DNA of 64,000 nt, taken from the NCBI GenBank assembly GCA_946902985.2, contig OX336395.1, positions 12,998,708 to 13,062,707 on the forward strand, given 5' to 3'. The DNA comes from Meconema thalassinum (taxonomy: Eukaryota > Arthropoda > Insecta > Orthoptera > Tettigoniidae). The translations under genes were made by a program, and so were the position numbers. Below the pieces are notes generated by a model that saw only the letters and a list, made by a program, of their open reading frames with translations, was not told the DNA's origin and searched no databases. Numbering within the stretch: the stretch's first letter is position 1; every line of letters begins with the position of its first letter. Shown piece by piece: positions 21,924 to 34,014 of the stretch.

Positions 21924-24900
21924 TTGGTTGTTAGCTTCCATTATGAAACTACAGACGTTACTAAACAGTCACAGCTAGTTGTTACCTTCCATTATGAAAC
22001 TACAGAATTTACTAAACAGTCACAGTTAGTTGTTACCTTCCATTATGAAACTACAGACATTACTAAACAGTTACAGCAAGTTGTTACCTTCCTTTATGAA
22101 ACTACAGACATTACTAAACAGTCACAGCTAGTTGTTACCTTCCATTATGAAACTACAGACGTTAATAAACACTCACAGTTAGTTGTTACCTTCCATTGTG
22201 AAACTACAGACGTTACTAAACAGTCACAGCAAGTTGTTACCTTCCATTATGAGACTACAGACATTACTAAACAGTCACAGCTAGCTGTTACCTTCCATTA
22301 TGAAACTACAGACATTACTAAACAGTCACAGTTAGTTGTTACCTTCCATTATGAAACTACAGACATTACTAAATAGTCACAGCTATTTGTTACCTTCCAT
22401 TGTGAAACTACAGACGTTACTAAACAGTCACAGTTAGTTGTTACCTTCCATTATGAAACTACAGACGTTACTAAACAGTCACAGCTAGTTGTTAACTTCC
22501 ATTATGAAACTACACACATTACTAAACAGTCACAGCTAGTTGTTACCTTCCATTATGGGACTACAGACGTTACTAAACAGTCACAGCTAGTTGTTACCTT
22601 CCATTATGAAACTACAGACATTACTAAACAGTCACAGCTAGTTGTTACCTTCCATTATGAGACTACAGATGTTACTAAACAGTCACAGCAAGTTGTTACC
22701 TTCCATTATGAAATTACAGACGTTACTAAACAGTCACAGTTAGTTGTTACCTTCCATTATGAAACTACAGAATTTACTAAACAGTCACAGTTAGTTGTTA
22801 CCTTCCATTATGAAACTACAGACATTACTAAACAGTTACAGCAAGTTGTTACCTTCCTTTATGAAACTACAGACATTACTAAACAGTCACAGCTAGTTGT
22901 TACCTTCCATTATGAAACTACAGACATTACTAAACAGTCACAGTTAGTTGTTACCTTCCATTATGAAACTACAGACGTTACTAAACAGTCACAGCTAGTT
23001 GTTACCTTCTATTATGAGACTACAGACGTTACTAAACAGTCACAGCTAGTTGTTACCTTACATTATGAGACTGCTGACGTTACTAAACAGTCACAGCTAG
23101 TTGTTACCTTCCATTATGAAACTACAGACATTACTAAACAGTCACAGCTAGTTGTTACCTTCCATTATGAAACTACAGACATTACTAAACAGTCACAGCC
23201 AGTTGTTACCTTCCATTATGGGACTACAGACGTTACTAAACAGTCACAGTTAGTTGTTACCTTCCATTATGAAACTACAGACGTTACTAAACAGTCACAG
23301 CAAGTTGTTACCTTCCATTATGAGACTACAGACATTACTAAACAGTCACAGCAAGTTGTTACCTTCCATTAGGAGACTACAGACGTTACTAAACAGTCAC
23401 AGCAAGTTGTTACCTTCCATTATGAGACTACAGACGTTACTAAACAGTCACAGCAAGTTGTTACCTTCCATTATGAGACTACAGGCGTTACTAAACAGTC
23501 ACAGCAAGTTGTTACCTTCCATTATGAGACTACAGACGTTACTAAACAGTCACAGCAAGTTGTTACCTTCCATTATGAGAGTACAGACGTTACTAAACAG
23601 TCACAGCAAGTTGTTACCTTCCATTATGAGACTACAGACGTTACTAAACAGTCACAGCCAGTTGTTACCTTTCATTATGAAACTACAGACGTTACTAAAC
23701 AGTCACAGCAAGTTGTTACCTTCCATTATGAAACTACATACATTACGAAACAGTCACAGCAAGTTGTTACCTTCCATTATGAAACTACATACATTACTAA
23801 ACAGTCACAGCTAGTTGTTACCTTCCATTATGAGACTACAGACGTTACTAAACAGTCACAGCTAGTTGTTACCTTTCATTATGAGACTACAGACGTTACT
23901 AAACAGTCACAGCAAGTTGTTACCTTCCATTATGAGACTACAGACTTTACTAAACAGTCACAGCTAGTTGTTACCTTCCATTATGAAACTACAGACATTA
24001 CTAAACAGTCACAGCTAGTTGTTACCTTCCATTATGAAACTACAGACATTACTAAACAGTCACAGTTAGTTGTTACCTTCCATTATGAAACTACAGACAT
24101 TACTAAATAGTCACAGCTATTTGTTACCTTCCATTGTGAAACTACAGACGTTACTAAACAGTCACAGTTAGTTGTTACCTTCCATTATGAAACTACAGAC
24201 ATTACTAAACAGTCACAGCTAGTTGTTACCTTCCATTATGAAACTACAGACATTACTAAACAGTCACAGCCAGTTGTTACCTTCCATTATGAGACTACAG
24301 ACGTTACTAAACAGTCACAGCTAGTTGTTACCTTCCATTATGAAACTACAGACATTACTAAACAGTCACAGCCAGTTGTTACCTTCCATTATGGGACTAC
24401 AGACGTTACTAAACAGTCACAGTTAGTTGTTACCTTCCATAATGATACTACAGACGTTACTAAACAGTCACAGCCAGTTGTTACCTTCCATTATGGGACT
24501 ACAGACGTTACTAAACAGTCACAGTTAGTTGTTACCTTCCATTATGAGACTACAGACGTTACTAAACAGTCACAGCAAGTTGTTACCTTCCGTTATGGGA
24601 CTACAGACGTTACTAAACAGTCACAGTTAGTTGTTACCTTCCATTATGAGACTACAGACATTACTAAACAGTCACAGCAAGTTGTTACCTTCCATTAGGA
24701 GACTACAGACGTTACTAAACAGTCACAGTTAGTTGTTACCTTCCATTATGAGACTACAGACGTTACTAAACAGTCACAGCAAGTTGTTACCTTCCATTAT
24801 GAAACTACAGACGTTACTAAACAGTCACAGCAAGTTGTTACCTTCCATTATGAGACTACAGACATTACTAAACAGTCACAGCAAGTTGTTACCTTCCATT

Positions 24901-25143
24901 AGGAGACTACAGACGTTACTAAACAGTCACAGCTAGTTGTTACCTTCCATTATGAGACTACAGACGTTACTAAACAGTCACAGCAAGTTGTTACCTTCCA
25001 TTATGAGACTACAGACGTTACTAAACAGTCACAGCAAGTTGTTACCTTCCATTATGAGACTACAGACGTTACTAAACAGTCACAGCAAGTTGTTACCTTC
25101 CATTATGAGACTACAGACGTTACTAAACAGTCACAGCCAGTTG

Positions 25144-25311
25144 TTTTCCTGAATTTAGATAGCTAGGTTTTGCATTCCCTGACTAAATTTCGCTTTCGTA
25201 TCTTTCAAAACAGGGGATATACATATTTTTTTCTGAAAGCCTACATTTTCCATTAAAACAGCCTGGCACTTTTAGACTTCATCTTTACCTTTTCGCCTGG
25301 CACTAAGAGGG
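25144..25311 (+). mobile_element. Right-end remnant of the piggyBac-like element (duplicated copy)
   Basis: Contains the last ~168 bp of the element, including the right inverted repeat CTGGCACTAAGAGGG (25297-25311) followed by TTAA (25312-25315). It has no left end. It arrived as part of the segmental duplication, not by transposition. Confidence 0.9.
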
Positions 25312-25834
25312 TTAACCAACTGAAGAGCCCAATAGCACACCAGGGCGAGGCACTGTCATTTTGTTGAGTTATGCCGGAACATTTAGCACTATTTGTGTTT
25401 AAATAAATAATATCTGGCGAACCCATGGTCGGATTTTAACAAATGAGGTGTCGTTGGACTCGAGCTTTGCTATGGACCACGTATTATATTATTATTATTT
25501 TTTAAATTCTTGTTTTTAAAGTAGGCGATAGTTTGAAAACCAAACATGTTAGAACGTTGTACCATGGTTCAAACCAGTGGCGTTTATGTCCTTTATTTTT
25601 TATGATAAAACTTTTTTTATTTTTTGAGATTTTTTGAAAACACTGAAATTTAGAATTCCTATATTTTGGAAACTAGAAAGTTTACATAAAAGTGCATTAA
25701 TTAGGCCAAATTTTCGGTAGTTCACTGTACTTTATTTTGTCAGTGCATAGCAAAAGACGCTTCCTATATTTTGTTACCTTGCGAGATTCTATGTCACTGT
25801 TGGCCAACACATGGGCAGTTATGCATAGCAGAAT

Positions 25835-26139
25835 GATGGGTAGATGGAGGGTGAGAGAGGAGAGATAGGTTGGTAGGACTCATACGAACACACCCAGTAA
25901 CAGCAAGCTTAGTTATGGAAGGAATGGTCGAGGACAAGAACCGTAGAGGTAGACCAAGGTTAGAATGTTAAACAGATTCTGTTGGATGTAAGGTGCGGTA
26001 GCTACAGTATGTAGAGATGAAACAATTAGGTCAGGACAGGGAGGCATGGAGCGCTGCATCAAACCAGTCTAAAGACTGAAGACTCCAACACCAAATCACT
26101 ACATACAGATCCACATGTTTAATGGGGCAGATGACCTGA
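25835..26139 (+). mobile_element. LINE 3'-end fragment (duplicated copy)
   Basis: The same truncated LINE end as at 8236-8540, carried by the segmental duplication, with the same RRGRPRLEC motif and the same stops. Confidence 0.6.
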
Positions 26140-26144
26140 ATAAC

Positions 26145-26743
26145 TAACTAACACATGTTTACTGAAAACCACTCCTTTATGTAGAATTCATTTCTTTCCA
26201 TTGCTTTGTTATAAGACTGTGGAACCTCGAGATGCAGAGGGCGCTCTTGTAATAGATGAAAGACCCCAAACTCCCGTTTCAACTCCCAAAACACCCCGAT
26301 CTGAGACGGGTGAAGAGAAGAAGAAAGGCACAAACCTCAAGCATGGACGTGGTGTAACTCCTGACGTAAGTTTGTTAAGCTCTTTACAAGTTGAGATTAG
26401 TAGTGTGAAAGAAGAAAGGCTCGGTGAACAATATTGACAATAAATCTCAGCCGTTAATACCTATGTCCGTCAGATCAGCCTGTTTCACTAATTTCAGTTA
26501 CCAACAATGCAAGGGTGATATATCTCAAGCACAACTTTAAAACATAAGCCATGGAGCCTCCTTTCTACATAGAATCTAAACCACTGGACATGACTTGAGA
26601 AGTCCCTCATTCATTAATCAGGAATTGATGAAAGGCTAGCAACTTGATAGCTGTAGCTATGCTCTTGTACCAGTTCATGATATAGTATTAAGGTTTAACT
26701 TGCCGGAATTGGGTGTGACCGATGTCTTCTTTCTTCTTCACAG
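26145..26743 (+). repeat. Exon-3 segment, copy 3 (leads into array 2)
   Basis: Third copy of the segment, essentially identical to copy 2. It includes exon 3 (26216-26365) and the pyrimidine-rich acceptor ending at 26743, which is directly followed by the first unit of array 2. Confidence 0.92.
26216..26365 (+). CDS. Coding exon 3, copy 3 (50 codons)
   Basis: Same splice sites and same peptide as copy 2 (TPRSET, EEKKKG, VTPD). It is open in phase 0 and followed by GAC|gtaagt. It sits about 1.2 kb inside the interruption of the array. It could be included only by splicing from far upstream, for example from the copy-2 donor at 8767, which would skip array 1. Otherwise it is a passive by-product of the duplication. 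Confidence 0.6.
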
Positions 26744-28204
26744 CTAGTTGTTACCTTCCATTATGAAACTACAGACATTACTAAACAGTCACAGCCAGTT
26801 GTTACCTTCCATTATGGGACTACAGACATTACTGAACAGTCACAGCTAGTTGTTACCTTCCATTATGAAACTACAGACATTACTAAACAGTCACAGCCAG
26901 TTGTTACCTTCCATTATGGGACTACAGACGTTACTAAACAGTCACAGTTAGTTGTTACCTTCCATTATGAGACCACAGACGTTACTAAACAGTCACAGCA
27001 AGTTGTTACCTTCCATTATGGGACTACAGACGTTACTAAACAGTCACAGCAAGTTGTTACCTTCCATTATGGGACTACAGACGTTACTAAACAGTCACAG
27101 CTAGTTGTTACCTTCCATTATGAGACTACAGACGTTACTAAACAGTCACAGCTAGTTGTTACCTTCCATTATGAGACTACAGACGTTACTAAACAGTCAC
27201 AGTTAGTTGTTACCTTCCATTATGAGACCACAGACGTTACTAAACAGTCACAGCAAGTTGTTACCTTCCATTATGGGACTACAGACGTTACTGAACAGTC
27301 ACAGCAAGTTGTTACCTTCCATTATGAGACTACAGACGTTACTAAACAGTCACAGCAAGTTGTTACCTTCCTTTATGAGACTACAGACGTTACTAAACAG
27401 TCACAGCAAGTTGTTACCTACCATTATGAGACTACAGACGTTACTAAACAGTCACAGCAAGTTGTTACCTTCCATTATGAGAATACAGACGTTACTAAAC
27501 AGTCACAGCAAGTTGTTACCTTCCATTATGAAACTACAGACATTACTAAACAGTCAGAGCCAGTTGTTACCTTCCATTATGAGACTACAGACGTTACTAA
27601 ACAGTCACAGTTAGTTGTTACCTTCCATTATGAAACTACAGACGTTACTAAACAGTCACATCTAGTTGTTACCTTCCATTATGAAACTACAGACGTTACT
27701 AAACAGTCACAGCAAGTTGTTACCTTCCATTGTGAAACTACAGACATTACTAAACAGTCACAGCTAGTTGTTACCTTCCATTATGAGACTACATACGTTA
27801 CTAAACAGTCACAGAGAGTTGTTACCTTCCATTATGAAACTACATACACTACTAAACAGTCAGAGCCAGTTGTTACCTTCCATTATGAGACTACAGATGT
27901 TACTAAACAGTCACAGTTAGTTGTTACCTTCCATTATGAGACTACATACATTACTAAACCGTCAGAGCTAGTTGTTACCTTCCATTGTGAAACTACAGAC
28001 GTTACTAAACAGTCACAGCTAGTTGTTACCTTCCATTATGAGACTACAGATGTTACTAAACAGTCACAGCCAGTTGTTACCTTCCATTATGAAACTACAG
28101 ACATTACTAAACAGTCACAGCTATTTGTTACCTTCCATTATGAAACTACAGACATTACTAAACAGTCACAGCTAGTTGTGACATTACTAAACAGTCACAG
28201 CTAG
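26744..28204 (+). CDS. Predicted repeat-coding terminal exon, duplicated copy (486 codons plus stop)
   Basis: Structured as at 9145-10605: 28 full 17-residue repeats, then the same 29-bp unit (28172-28200) shifting into TAG at 28202-28204. A few substitutions separate the copies, for example at the codon read GAC ATT in the first and GAC GTT in the second near 27589, and the ctatttgttacc unit near 28120. The open frame is kept in both. Whether it is used is unknown, as for the exon-3 copy it would be spliced to. Confidence 0.42.
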   Translation, partial: LVVTFHYETTDITKQSQPVVTFHYGTTDITEQSQLVVTFHYETTDITKQSQPVVTFHYGTTDVTKQSQLVVTFHYETTDVTKQSQQVVTFHYGTTDVTKQSQQVVTFHYGTTDVTKQSQLVVTFHYETTDVTKQSQLVVTFHYETTDVTKQSQLVVTFHYETTDVTKQSQQVVTFHYGTTDVTEQSQQVVTFHYETTDVTKQSQQVVTFLYETTDVTKQSQQVVTYHYETTDVTKQSQQVVTFHYENTDVTKQSQQVVTFHYETTDITKQSEPVVTFHYETTDVTKQSQLVVTFHYETTDVTKQSHLVVTFHYETTDVTKQSQQVVTFHCETTDITKQSQLVVTFHYETTYVTKQSQRVVTFHYETTYTTKQSEPVVTFHYETTDVTKQSQLVVTFHYETTYITKPSELVVTFHCETTDVTKQSQLVVTFHYETTDVTKQSQPVVTFHYETTDITKQSQLFVTFHYETTDITKQSQLVVTLLNSHS

Positions 28205-31200
28205 TTGTTACCTTCCATTATGGAACTACAGACGTTACTAAACAGTCACAGCCAGTTGTTACCTTCCATTATGAAACTACAGACGTTACTAAACAGTCAC
28301 AGCTATTTTTTACCTTCCATTATGAAACTACAGACGTTACTAAACAGTCACAGCTAGTTGTTACCTTACATTATGAAACTACAGACGTTACTAAACAGTC
28401 ACAGTTAGTTGTTACCTTCCATTATGTAACTACAGACGTTACTAAACAGTCACAGCTAGTTGTTACCTTCCATTATGAAACTGCAGACGTTACTAAACAG
28501 TCACAGTTAGTTGTTACATTCCATTATGGAACTACAGAATTTACTAAACAGTCACAGTTAGTTGTTACCTTCCATTATGAAACTACAGACATTACTAAAC
28601 AGTCACAGCTAGTTGTTACCTTCCATTGTGAAACTACAGACATTACTAAACAGTCACAGCCAGTTGTTACCTTCCATTATGAAACTACAGACGTTACTAA
28701 ACTGTCACAGCTTGTTGTTACCTTCCATTATGAAACTACAGACATTACTAAATAGTCACAGCCAGTTGTTACCTTCCATTATGGGACTACAGACGTTACT
28801 AAACAGTCACAGCTAGTTGTTACCTTCCATAATGATATTACAGACGTTACTAAACAGTCACAGCTAGTTGTTACCTTCCATTATGAGACTACAGACGTTA
28901 CTAAACAGTCACAGCTAGTTGTTACCTTACATTATGAAACTACAGACATTACTAAACAGTCACAGTTATTTCTTACCTTCCATTATGAAACTACAGACAT
29001 TACTAAACAGTCACAGCTAGTTGTTACCTTCCATTATGAAACTACAGACGTTACTAAACTGTCACAGCAAGTTGTTACCTTCTATTATGAGACTACAGAC
29101 GTTACTAAACAGTCACAGCTAGTTGTTACCTTCCATTATGGGACTACAGACATTACTAAACAGTCACAGCCAGTTGTTACCTTCCATTATGAGACTACAG
29201 ACGTTACTAAACAGTCACAGCTAGTTGTTACCTTCTATTATGAGACTACAGACGTTACTAAACAGTCACAGCAAGTTGTTACCTTCCATTATGGGACTAC
29301 AGACGTTACTAAACAGTCACAGTTAGTTGTTACCTTCCATTATGAGACTACAGACGTTACTAAACAGTCACAGCCAGTTGTTACCTTTCATTATGAAACT
29401 ACAGACGTTACTAAACAGTCACAGCAAGTTGCTACCTTCCATTATGAGACTACAGACGTTACTAAACAGTCACAGCCAGTTGTTACCTTCCATTATGGGA
29501 CTACAGACGTTACTAAACAGTCACAGTTAGTTGTTACCTTCCATTATGAGACTACAGACGTTACTAAACAGTCACAGCAAGTTGTTACCTTCCATTATGA
29601 GACTACAGACGTTACTAAACAGTCTAAGCTAGTTGTTACCTTCCATTATGAGACTACAGACGTTACTAAACAGTCACAGCCAGTTGTTACCTTCCATAAT
29701 GATACTACAGACGTTACTAAACAGTCACAGCCAGTTGTTACCTTCCATAATGATACTACAGACGTTACTAAACAGTCACAGCTAGTTGTTACCTTCCATA
29801 ATGATACTACAGACGTTACTAAACAGTCACAGTTAGTTGTTACCTTCCATTATGAAACTACAGACGTTACTAAACAGTCACAGCAAGTTGTTACCTTCCA
29901 TTATGAGACTACAGACGTTACTAAACAGTCGCAGCAAGTTGTTACCTTCCATTATGAAACTACAGACGTTACTAAACAGTCACAGCAAGTTGTTACCTTC
30001 CATTGTGAAACTACAGACGTTACTAAACAGTCACAGCTAGTTGCTACCTTCCATTATGGGACTACAGACGTTACTAAACAGTCACAGCCAGTTGTTACCT
30101 TCCATAATGATACTACAGACGTTACTAAACAGTCACAGCAAGTTGTTACCTTCCATTGTGAAACTACAGACATTACTAAACAGTCACAGCAAGTTGTTAC
30201 CTTCCATTATGAAACTACAGACGTTACTAAACAGTCACAGCAAGTTGTTACCTTCCATTATGAGACTACAGACGTTACTAAACAGTCACAGCAAGTTGTT
30301 ACCTTCCATTATGAAACTACAGACGTTACTAAACAGTCACAGCAAGTTGTTACCTTCCATTGTGAAACTACAGACGTTACTAAACAGTCACAGCTAGTTG
30401 CTACCTTCCATTATGGGACTACAGACGTTACTAAACAGTCACAGCTAGTTGTTACCTTCTATTATGAGACTACAGACGTTACTAAACAGTCACAGCAAGT
30501 TGTTACCTTCCATTATGGGACTACAGACGTTACTAAACAGTCACAGTTAGTTGTTACCTTCCATTATGGGACTACAGACGTTACTAAACAGTCACAGCAA
30601 GTTGCTACCTTCCATTATGAGACTACAGACGTTACTAAACAGTCACAGCCAGTTGTTACCTTCCATTATGGGACTACAGACGTTACTAAACAGTCACAGT
30701 TAGTTGTTACCTTCCATTATGAGACTACAGACGTTACTAAACAGTCACAGCAAGTTGTTACCTTCCATTATGAGACTACAGACGTTACTAAACAGTCTAA
30801 GCTAGTTGTTACCTTCCATTATGAGACTACAGACGTTACTAAACAGTCACAGCAAGTTGTTACCTTCCATTATGAAACTACAGACGTTACTAAACACTCA
30901 CAGTTAGTTGTTACCTTCCATTATGAGACTACAGACGTTACTAAACAGTCACAGCAAGTTGTTACCTTCCATTATGAAACTACAGACGTTACTAAACAGT
31001 CACAGCTAGTTGTTACCTTCCATTATGAGACTACAGACGTTACTAAACAGTCACAGCCAGTTGTTACCTTCCATTATGGGACTACAGACGTTACTAAACA
31101 GTCACAGTTAGTTGTTACCTTCCATTATGAGACTACAGACGTTACTAAACAGTCACAGCAAGTTGTTACCTTCCATTATGAGACTACAGACGTTACTAAA

Positions 31201-34014
31201 CAGTCTAAGCTAGTTGTTACCTTCCATTATGAGACTACAGACGTTACTAAACAGTCACAGCAAGTTGTTACCTTCCATTATGAGACTACAGACGTTACTA
31301 AACAGTCACAGCCAGTTGTTACCTTCCATTATGGGACTACAGACGTTACTAAACAGTCACAGTTAGTTGTTACCTTCCATTATGAGACTACAGACGTTAC
31401 TAAACAGTCACAGTTAGTTGTTACCTTCCATTATGGGACTACAGACGTTACTAAACAGTCACAGTTAGTTGTTACCTTCCATTATGAGACTACAGACGTT
31501 ACTAAACAGTCACAGCAAGTTGTTACCTTCCATTATGAGACTACAGACGTTACTAAACAGTCACAGCCAGTTGTTACCTTCCATTATGAGACTACAGACG
31601 TTACTAAACAGTCACAGCAAGTTGTTACCTTCCATTATGAGACTACAGACGTTACTAAACAGTCACAGCCAGTTGTTACCTTCCATTATGGGACTACAGA
31701 CGTTACTAAACAGTCACAGTTAGTTGTTACCTTCCATTATGAGACTACAGACGTTACTAAACAGTCACAGCAAGTTGTTACCTTCCATTATGAGACTACA
31801 GACGTTACTAAACAGTCTAAGCTAGTTGTTACCTTCCATTATGAGACTACAGACGTTACTAAACAGTCACAGCCAGTTGTTACCTTCCATAATGATACTA
31901 CAGACGTTACTAAACAGTCACAGCCAGTTGTTACCTTCCATAATGAGACTACAGACGTTACTAAACAGTCGCAGCAAGTTGTTACCTTCCATTATGAAAC
32001 TACAGACGTTACTAAACAGTCACAGCAAGTTGTTACCTTCCATTGTGAAACTACAGACGTTACTAAACAGTCACAGCTAGTTGCTACCTTCCATTATGGG
32101 ACTACAGACGTTACTAAACAGTCACAGCCAGTTGTTACCTTCCATAATGATACTACAGACGTTACTAAACAGTCACAGCAAGTTGTTACCTTCCATTGTG
32201 AAACTACAGACATTACTAAACAGTCACAGCAAGTTGTTACCTTCCATTATGAAACTACAGACGTTACTAAACAGTCACAGCAAGTTGTTACCTTCCATTA
32301 TGAGACTACAGACGTTACTAAACAGTCACAGCAAGTTGTTACCTTCCATTATGAAACTACAGACGTTACTAAACAGTTACAGCAAGTTGTTACCTTCCAT
32401 TGTGAAACTACAGACGTTACTAAACAGTCACAGCTAGTTGCTACCTTCCATTATGGGACTACAGACGTTACTAAACAGTCACAGCTAGTTGTTACCTTCC
32501 ATAATGATACTACAGACGTTACTAAACAGTCACAGCTAGTTGTTACCTTCCATAATGATACTACAGACGTTACTAAACAGTCACAGTTAGTTGTTAGCTT
32601 CCATTATGAAACTACAGACGTTACTAAACAGTCACATCTAGTTGTTACCTTCCATTATGAGACCACAGACGTTACTAAACAGTCACAGCAAGTTGTTACC
32701 TTCCATTATGAGACTACAGACGTTACTAAACAGTCACAGCAAGTTGTTACCTTCCATTATGAAACTACAGACGTTACTAAACAGTCACAGCTAGTTGTTA
32801 CCTTCCATTATGAAACTACAGACGTTACTAAACAGTCACAGCTAGTTGTTACCTTCCATTATGAAACTACAGACATTACTAAACAGTCACAGCTAGTTGT
32901 TACCTTCCATTATGAAACTACAGACGTTACTAAACACTCACATTTAGTTGTTACCTTCCATTGTGAAACTACAGATGTTACTAAACAGTCACAGCTAGTT
33001 GCTACCTTCCATTATGGGACTACAGTCGTTACTAAACAGTCACATCCAGTTGTTACCTTCCATTGTGAAACTACAGACGTTACTAAACAGTCACAGCTAT
33101 TTGTTACCTTCCATTATGAAACTACAGACGTTACTAAACAGTCACAGTTAGTTGTTACCTTCCATTATGAAACTACAGAATTTACTAAACAGTCACAGTT
33201 AGTTGTTACCTTCCATTATGAAACTACAGACATTACTAAACAGTCACAGCTAGTTGTTACCTTCCATTATGAAACTACAGACATTACTAAACAGTCACAG
33301 CTAGTTGTTACCTTCCATTATGAAACTACAGACATTACTAAACAGTCACAGTTAGTTGTTACCTTCCATTATGAAACTACAGACATTACTAAACAGTCAC
33401 AGCTATTTGTTACCTTCCATTATGAAACTACAGACGTTACTAAACAGTCACAGCTAGTTGTTACCTTCCATTATGAAACTACAGAATTTACTAAACAGTC
33501 ACAGTTAGTTGTTACCTTCCATTATGAAACTACAGACATTACTAAACAGTTACAGCAAGTTGTTACCTTCCTTTATGAAACTACAGACATTACTAAACAG
33601 TCACAGCTAGTTGTTACCTTCCATTATGAAACTACAGACATTACTAAACAGTCACAGTTAGTTGTTACCTTCCATTATGAAACTACAGACATTACTAAAT
33701 AGTCACAGCTATTTGTTACCTTCCATTGTGAAACTACAGACGTTACTAAACAGTCACAGTTAGTTGTTACCTTCCATTATGAAACTACAGACGTTACTAA
33801 ACAGTCACAGCTAGTTGTTAACTTCCATTATGAAACTACAGACATTACTAAACAGTCACAGCTAGTTGTTACCTTCCATTATGGGACTACAGACGTTACT
33901 AAACAGTCACAGCTAGTTGTTACCTTCCATTATGAAACTACAGACATTACTAAACAGTCACAGCTAGTTGTTACCTTCCATAATGATACTACAGACGTTA
34001 CTAAACAGTCACAG

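Larger units (their letters stand above)
9145..25146 (+). repeat. 51-bp in-frame minisatellite, array 1 (~313 units)
   Basis: Unit starts fall at 9145 + 51k for 28 units, then one 29-bp unit (10573-10601), then 285 further full units from 10602, and a partial unit from 25137 that breaks into unique sequence. Register is otherwise exact: no net insertion or deletion in over 15 kb. Variable codons are 1 (L, P, Q), 7 (Y, C, N), 8 (E, G, D), 11 (D, Y, E) and 12 (V, I, F); codons 2, 5, 9, 10, 13 and 14 are mostly constant. In-frame stops occur at 11103, 15183, 21201, 22374, 23370, 24108, 24696 and 24900. Frame +2 is open only where units begin caag, and frame +3 usually meets TGA. Confidence 0.97.
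25144..28600 (+). repeat. Segmental duplication of 7544-~11,000 inserted within the array
   Basis: From 25144 the sequence matches 7544 onward at about 99% by eye. It covers the right end of the piggyBac-like element, the 77-bp segment, the LINE 3' end, exon 3 with its intron, the array start and the diagnostic 29-bp unit (28172-28200 matching 10573-10601). The offset is 17,600, then 17,599 after a one-base loss near 25517. The match becomes imperfect around 28,610. The left breakpoint lies inside the piggyBac element, with short TTTT homology to the array. Confidence 0.93.
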
